Assembly (NCBI RefSeq): GCF_003201475.1
Contig: NZ_QJJK01000007.1
Coordinates: forward strand, 248,001 to 312,000
Direction of reading: 5' to 3'
Length of the DNA stretch: 64,000 bases
Origin: Chelatococcus asaccharovorans
GTDB lineage: Bacteria > Pseudomonadota > Alphaproteobacteria > Rhizobiales > Beijerinckiaceae
In this document: piece after piece, positions 57,807-64,000 of the stretch
Layout: each line of letters begins with the position of its first letter
How positions within the stretch are numbered: the first letter of the stretch is position 1
The notes under the pieces: generated by a model
Databases searched by the model: none
What the model was told of the DNA's origin: nothing
What the model saw: only the letters and a program-made list of their open reading frames with translations
Made by a program: the position numbers and the translations under genes

Positions 57807-58922
57807 ATGGATGATGCAGGCGCCGACAGCATTGCTGTGCTGGCGCGACAGAACGATGCTGTGGAGGGGCTTTCTCTGCAGATCAGAAAGCCGCGCAGAC
57901 GCGGTCGCCGCCGGCGCTGGCGCCGCAGCGGGGTGCGGGCGGATACCTATGCCGCGCTTGATCTCGGAACCAACAACTGCCGGCTGCTGGTCGCTGAGCC
58001 GACCTACAGGGGCTTTCGTGTCGTTGATGCGTTCTCGCGGATCGTGCGTCTGGGCGAGGGGATGGCACGTGCCAACCAGCTCGGGGAGCCGGCGATTGCC
58101 CGCGCCATTGAAGCGCTCAAGATCTGCCGCGCGAAGATCGATGCCAATGGGGTGGCGCGCGCGCGCCTGATTGCCACGGAAGCCTGCCGGGCGGCCGTGA
58201 ATGGCCCGCAATTTATCGAGCGCGTCGAGCGCGAGACCGGACTCGCGCTGGAAGTGGTTGATCGGCAGACCGAGGCCTATCTTGCCGTCACGGGATGCGC
58301 CAATCTTGCCGACCCCGATGCCGATGCCGTGATCGTGTTCGATATCGGCGGCGGGTCCACGGAGATCATCTGGCTCGAAGGAGCGGCCGCATCCGGGCGG
58401 CTCGAAACAAGTGAGCGTGTGCGCGCCTGGGAATCCATGCCGACCGGCGTCGTGACGCTCGCGGAACTGCATGGCGGCGCCGATGTCACACGCGAGTCCT
58501 TCGAGGCGATGGTGTCGCATGTGGCGCGGCTCGTTGCAGGTTTTGCGGAACGCGCCGGCATCGCCGCGTCGAAACGCGGGTTCCATCTGCTCGGGACATC
58601 CGGGACGGTAACGACCATCGCCGGGGTCCATCTCGCCCTGCCGCGCTACGATCGCCGGCGCGTCGACGGCTTGTGGATGGCCGACAGCGAGGTGTCGGAT
58701 GTCATCGACCACCTCCTCGACACCGGCTACGACCAGCGCATGGCCAATCCCTGCATCGGGCGCGAGCGTGCGGACCTCGTCCTGGCCGGCTGCGCGATCC
58801 TGGAGGCGATCCGCCGCGCCTTCCCGAGCGAGCGCCTGCGGATTGCCGACAGGGGCTTGCGCGAGGGCATCCTCATGACGCTTATGCGCGAGGACGGTGT
58901 CTGGCGTGGTGGATGGGGTTGA
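57807..58922 (+). CDS. Ppx/GppA family phosphatase
   Basis: Exopolyphosphatase / guanosine pentaphosphate phosphatase family enzyme, 371 residues. The actin-fold phosphate loops are seen in [13 protein letters not shown] and [12 protein letters not shown], with [13 protein letters not shown] near residue 260. It has only the N-terminal two-domain core, not the long C-terminal extension of E. coli Ppx. A basic linker ([15 protein letters not shown]) precedes the core; the start is uncertain (GTG 57756 also possible). Its stop overlaps rlmE by one base. Confidence 0.9.
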   Translation: MDDAGADSIAVLARQNDAVEGLSLQIRKPRRRGRRRRWRRSGVRADTYAALDLGTNNCRLLVAEPTYRGFRVVDAFSRIVRLGEGMARANQLGEPAIARAIEALKICRAKIDANGVARARLIATEACRAAVNGPQFIERVERETGLALEVVDRQTEAYLAVTGCANLADPDADAVIVFDIGGGSTEIIWLEGAAASGRLETSERVRAWESMPTGVVTLAELHGGADVTRESFEAMVSHVARLVAGFAERAGIAASKRGFHLLGTSGTVTTIAGVHLALPRYDRRRVDGLWMADSEVSDVIDHLLDTGYDQRMANPCIGRERADLVLAGCAILEAIRRAFPSERLRIADRGLREGILMTLMREDGVWRGGWG

Positions 58923-59653
58923 TGAAGCAGAAGGGTTCGGATGAGGCGCCACGCGCGCTCAAGGTGCGCGTCAAGACGGCGGGCAAGCGCACGCTCGCGT
59001 CGCAGAAGTGGCTCGCCCGCCAGTTGAACGATCCCTATGTCGCGCGGGCGAAACGCGAAGGCTATCGCTCGCGGGCAGCCTTCAAGCTCATCGAGATCGA
59101 CCAGAAGCACCCTATCCTCAAGCGTGGACAGCGTATCGTGGATCTCGGGGCGGCCCCCGGCGGTTGGTCGCAGGTGGCCGCCGCCAAGGTCGGCATCAAC
59201 GGCGCCGGGGAGGGGCCGGGGCGTGTCGTCGGCATCGATCTCCTGCCGATCGATCCCTTGCCGGGCGTCGATTTCATCCAGCTCGATTTTCTCGCCGACG
59301 AGGCGCCCGATCGCCTGATCGCGCTGCTCGGTGGTCCCGCCGACGTCGTCCTGTCGGACATGGCGGCCAACGCAACCGGTCACAGGAAGACCGATCATCT
59401 CAAGATCATGGGCCTCGCCGAGACGGCGGCCGACTTCGCCCGCCAGATTCTGGCGCCGGGCGGCTCCTTCCTGGCGAAGGTGCTCCAGGGCGGAACGGAG
59501 AACGCCCTTCTCGCCGATCTCAAGCGCGATTTTCGCGACGTGCGCCATATCAAGCCTGCCGCGAGCCGCTCCGATTCCGCGGAACTCTATGTGCTCGCGA
59601 TGGGGTTCCGGGGCCGCGGCGCTCCGAAGGCCGCTGAAGCCGCCGGTGAGTAA
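58922..59653 (+). CDS. rlmE: 23S rRNA (uridine-2552-2'-O)-methyltransferase
   Basis: FtsJ/RrmJ-type enzyme methylating U2552 in the A-loop of 23S rRNA; 243 residues. The K-D-K-E catalytic set can be read as [29 protein letters not shown] and SAELYVLA. The SAM motif is [15 protein letters not shown] basic N-terminal extension of about 35 residues and a C-terminal Ala/Gly tail are alphaproteobacterial features. TGATG overlap with ppx indicates coupling. ATG 58913 is an alternative start. Confidence 0.95.
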   Translation: MKQKGSDEAPRALKVRVKTAGKRTLASQKWLARQLNDPYVARAKREGYRSRAAFKLIEIDQKHPILKRGQRIVDLGAAPGGWSQVAAAKVGINGAGEGPGRVVGIDLLPIDPLPGVDFIQLDFLADEAPDRLIALLGGPADVVLSDMAANATGHRKTDHLKIMGLAETAADFARQILAPGGSFLAKVLQGGTENALLADLKRDFRDVRHIKPAASRSDSAELYVLAMGFRGRGAPKAAEAAGE

Positions 59654-59669
59654 GGCGCGCCGGAGCGCC

Positions 59670-61106
59670 TCATTCCGCCGGCTGGCGCTGTTCCTCGATG
59701 CTGCCCGCGGTCGCCTTGCGGGGATCGCTGTGGCCTGAGACTTCGGCGCCGGCATGGGGGCTGAGGCCGCGCAGCACGAAGAGCGAACTCGCCGAAATCA
59801 GCGCGACCGTCAGGAACGCCGGCCAGAAATCGGACGCGACGATGCCGGGGGCAGGGTGGCGGCTGCTCACGGCCTCGAGCACGAAGGCGCCGACGGCGAC
59901 GCCGACACTCAAGGAGAGCTGTTGGGCAACGCTGGAGAAGCTTGTCGCGAGGCTCATGCCACGCTTCGACACATCCGCGAACGTCAGCGCATTCAGCCCC
60001 GTGAACTGGAGGGAGCGGAAGCAGCCGCCGATCAGCAGCAGTCCGATCATCAAGAGATAGGGCATGTCGGCGGTGAAGAAGCCCTGGACGATGAGGAAGG
60101 CCGAGCCGATGACCGCGTTGATCGTCATGACGCGGCGGAAGCCGTAGCGCCGCAGGATGCGCGCGGCGAGCGTCTTCATGAACAGCGCACCGGCCGCTGA
60201 CGCAAAGGTGATGAGCCCCGAATGCAATGGATCGAGCCCGAAGCCGACCTGCAGCATCAAAGGCAGCAGGAACGGGATCGCGCCGATGCCGACACGAAAC
60301 AGGAAGGCGGCGACGACGCCGATTCGGAAGGTCGGTATCCGCAGCAATTCGAAGTCGAGCACCGGATGCGGTACCCGCCGGGCGTGGCGCACATAGCTCG
60401 CGATGCAGACTGCACCCGCGACGGTGGCGCCGAAGGATACGATCGGTGGCACGAGGTGACGGCCGCCGGTCGCCAGGCCGAACATGACCAGCGAGAGGCC
60501 ACCGGCCGACAGGAGCGCGCCGATGACATCCAGCGGCGGCACATCCTCCTCGCGGATGTTCTCGAAGAACACTGTCGCCAGCACGATGCCCGCAATGCCG
60601 ATCGGGATGTTGATGAAGAAGATCCACTGCCAGTGGAAATAGGTGGTGATGAAGCCCCCCAGCGGCGGGCCGAACACCGGCCCTATCATCGCCGGGATGG
60701 AGAGATAGGCGAGCGCCTGCACCATCTGGTTGCGCGGCACACTGCGCAGCAGCACCAGCCGGCCCACCGGCACCATCATGGCGCCGCCCATGCCCTGGAA
60801 GAAACGCGCCAGCACGAAGGTCTCGAGCGAATGCGAAAAAGCGCAGCCGATAGACCCCAGCATGAACACGGCCATGGCGAGGCGGAATATGGTCTTGGCG
60901 CCGAACCGGTCCGCCATCCACCCACTGATCGGGATGAACACCGCCAGGCTGACGAGATAGGAGGTGAGCGCAAGCTTGAGCGCGATGGGGTCTTCGCCGA
61001 GATCGAGCGCGATCGCCGGCAGGGACGTGGCGATTACCGTCGAGTCCGTGTTCTCCATGAACAGGGCGCAGGCGACGATGAGGGGGACGAGCATGGGGCG
61101 GGCCAT
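59670..61106 (-). CDS. DHA2-family MFS drug/metabolite exporter
   Basis: Proton-driven exporter of the major facilitator superfamily, 478 residues, about 14 helices (EmrB/QacA class). Motif A appears in GWMADRFGAKTIFR and the antiporter motif C region in PAMIGPVFGPPLGGFI. The opening VACALFMENTDSTVIATSLPAIA is the DHA2 hallmark. No EmrA-like partner or regulator is adjacent. Convergent with rlmE. Substrate unknown. Confidence 0.93.
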   Translation of the reverse strand: MARPMLVPLIVACALFMENTDSTVIATSLPAIALDLGEDPIALKLALTSYLVSLAVFIPISGWMADRFGAKTIFRLAMAVFMLGSIGCAFSHSLETFVLARFFQGMGGAMMVPVGRLVLLRSVPRNQMVQALAYLSIPAMIGPVFGPPLGGFITTYFHWQWIFFINIPIGIAGIVLATVFFENIREEDVPPLDVIGALLSAGGLSLVMFGLATGGRHLVPPIVSFGATVAGAVCIASYVRHARRVPHPVLDFELLRIPTFRIGVVAAFLFRVGIGAIPFLLPLMLQVGFGLDPLHSGLITFASAAGALFMKTLAARILRRYGFRRVMTINAVIGSAFLIVQGFFTADMPYLLMIGLLLIGGCFRSLQFTGLNALTFADVSKRGMSLATSFSSVAQQLSLSVGVAVGAFVLEAVSSRHPAPGIVASDFWPAFLTVALISASSLFVLRGLSPHAGAEVSGHSDPRKATAGSIEEQRQPAE

Positions 61107-62968
<1,862 letters not shown>

Positions 62969-62971
62969 CCG

Positions 62972-63394
62972 ATGACCGTGCCAATGGTGTTGCTGCCTGT
63001 CTTCGTGCTGGTCGCTCTGGCTTTCGCCCTCCTGCTGTCGCTCGCGCCGATACGCGCAGCCGCCCTCAGGTCCGGAAAGGTCGATGTCGCGGCGGTCGCT
63101 CTTGACGACCGCCAGTGGCATGGGCGGGCGCGGCAGTTCGGCAATGCCTTCAAGAACCAGTTCGAGGTCCCGGTGCTGTTCTATGCGCTGGTGGCTTTTG
63201 CGCTCATCACGCGCCAGGCTGATTTCTTATTCGTGGTGATGTCGTGGATATTCGTGGCGACGCGGCTGGTACACGCCTTCATCCACGTAACGTCCAATAA
63301 TGTGCGGGTGCGTGGACCAGCCTTCGGTTTCGGCGTCATGGTGCTGGTCGTGATGTGGATTATTTTCGCGGTGCGGATTCTCGCGAGCGCGTGA
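62972..63394 (+). CDS. MAPEG family membrane protein
   Basis: Small inner-membrane protein, 140 residues, four helices, of the MAPEG (membrane-associated eicosanoid/glutathione metabolism) family. The conserved RQFGNAFKNQFEVPVLFYAL block is intact, with the HAFIHVTSNNVRVRG loop before the last helix. Bacterial members have no established substrate. It starts 3 bp after guaB and is cotranscribed. Confidence 0.88.
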   Translation: MTVPMVLLPVFVLVALAFALLLSLAPIRAAALRSGKVDVAAVALDDRQWHGRARQFGNAFKNQFEVPVLFYALVAFALITRQADFLFVVMSWIFVATRLVHAFIHVTSNNVRVRGPAFGFGVMVLVVMWIIFAVRILASA

Positions 63395-63410
63395 CGGCAG
63401 GATTTTTCGC

Positions 63411-64000
63411 ATGACACCCGCGGCCCGCGTGGCCGGAGCCATCGAGGTTCTGGCCGATCTCATCGAGCGCCGTCGTCCCGCGCCCGACGCGCTCAAGGAT
63501 TGGGGCCTGGCGCGGCGGTTCGCAGGCTCGAAGGACCGGGCGGCCATCGCGAGCCTCGTCTATGATGCGTTGCGGCGCCGTGCGTCCAGCGCCTGGGTCA
63601 TGGAAGGCGAGACGCCGCGCGCGCTGATGATCGGCATGCTCGCCCTGCAGCGCGGACTGGACGGCGAGGCGATCGCGGCGCTCTTCAGCGGCGAGCGGTT
63701 CGCGCCCGAAGCGCTGTCTGTGGACGAACGGGCGCGTCTCGCACGCGCGGCGCAGCTCGACGCTGCACCCTTGGCTGCCGCCTGCGACTGCCCGGAATGG
63801 CTTCTGCCGTCGTTCATGCGCGCTTTCGGTCCTGCACTTCGCGACGAGATGCGGGCCCTGACCGCCCGCGCCCCGCTCGACGTGCGCGTCAACAGCCTGA
63901 AGAGCGATCGGCGCACGGTGCGCGAGGCGCTGGCCCATCTCGGCCCGGAAAACACGCCGCTGTCGCCATTCGGCCTGCGCTTCCCCGTGGGCGAGGACGG
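63411..64000 (+). CDS. rsmB: RsmB-family 16S rRNA m5C methyltransferase (3' end cut by window)
   Basis: Open from ATG 63411 to the right edge, about 196 residues visible. The N-terminal region matches RsmB/NOL1/NOP2/Sun rRNA (cytosine-5)-methyltransferases: an NusB-like helical domain with SKDRAAIASLVYDALRRR, then CPEWLLPSFMRAFG and LDVRVNSLKSDR leading into the PUA-like and catalytic parts, which lie outside. GGCAGGA precedes the start. It is 16 bp after the MAPEG gene. rsmB is the nearest name; exact target is not proven. Confidence 0.88.
   Translation, partial: MTPAARVAGAIEVLADLIERRRPAPDALKDWGLARRFAGSKDRAAIASLVYDALRRRASSAWVMEGETPRALMIGMLALQRGLDGEAIAALFSGERFAPEALSVDERARLARAAQLDAAPLAAACDCPEWLLPSFMRAFGPALRDEMRALTARAPLDVRVNSLKSDRRTVREALAHLGPENTPLSPFGLRFPVGED

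Noticed and set aside
57550-58170. 206-residue frame on the plus strand before ppx
   Set aside because: It overlaps the ppx core out of frame, and its first part over the AT-rich promoter gap has no domain character.

Overview
The window is a high-GC bacterial chromosome segment with the gene repertoire and neighbourhoods of an alphaproteobacterium of the order Hyphomicrobiales (Rhizobiales). The evidence is gene order: recG divergent from sdhE, a cold-shock protein next to a DUF192 protein, proS-lolC/E-lolD with the short 440-residue ProS, ppx-rlmE, guaB-MAPEG-rsmB, an Omp25/31-like barrel, and opgGH. A Chelatococcus/Bosea/Beijerinckiaceae-like genome would fit, but genus cannot be fixed from sequence reading alone. 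No transposase, integrase, phage gene or CRISPR array was seen.

Layout. 1-6.6 kb: a peptide-type (Dpp/Opp) ABC importer with both permeases, both ATPases, an aldo/keto reductase and a solute-binding protein. 6.7-8.7 kb (minus): a metallo-beta-lactamase-fold hydrolase and an IclR regulator. 8.8-16.1 kb (plus): a second importer unit that has a DppC-type permease, a binding protein and a DppB-type permease but no ATPases, interleaved with two paralogous amidohydrolases and a threonine-synthase-like PLP enzyme. The gap between the divergent units holds two inverted repeats that make a good IclR operator candidate. Together 1-16 kb looks like one uptake-and-degradation island for an amide- or peptide-linked compound of unknown identity.

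16-24 kb: NhaA antiporter, HdeD-like membrane protein, a DapA-superfamily aldolase/dehydratase, tRNA-Lys(UUU), and opgH/opgG for osmoregulated periplasmic glucans. 24.4-31.8 kb: glmU-glmS (UDP-GlcNAc precursor supply), a DUF502 membrane protein, recG, an orphan AT-rich reading frame, sdhE. 31.9-46.1 kb: a SAM methyltransferase, a full histidine utilization cluster (hutD-U-G-H-I on minus, hutF-C on plus) running histidine to glutamate by the formiminoglutamate deiminase/deformylase route, zwf, and mfd. sdhE and mfd, which I expect close to recG in relatives, are separated here by the hut and zwf block.

46-64 kb: DUF1624 membrane protein with a Cys-rich tail, KDPG aldolase, double cold-shock-domain protein, DUF192 protein, proS-lolC/E-lolD, DUF2189 membrane protein, a small exported protein, an unlisted 43-residue membrane peptide with its own terminator, an Omp25-like barrel, ppx-rlmE, a DHA2 drug exporter, guaB, MAPEG protein and the start of an rsmB-type rRNA methyltransferase that runs off the right edge. 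Non-coding gaps carry several unusual structures: a nested-palindrome element at 40.76-40.97 kb, an 11-bp tandem array at 47.3 kb, a 16-bp tandem array at 56.2 kb, and a possible small RNA with a strong terminator at 50.1-50.3 kb.
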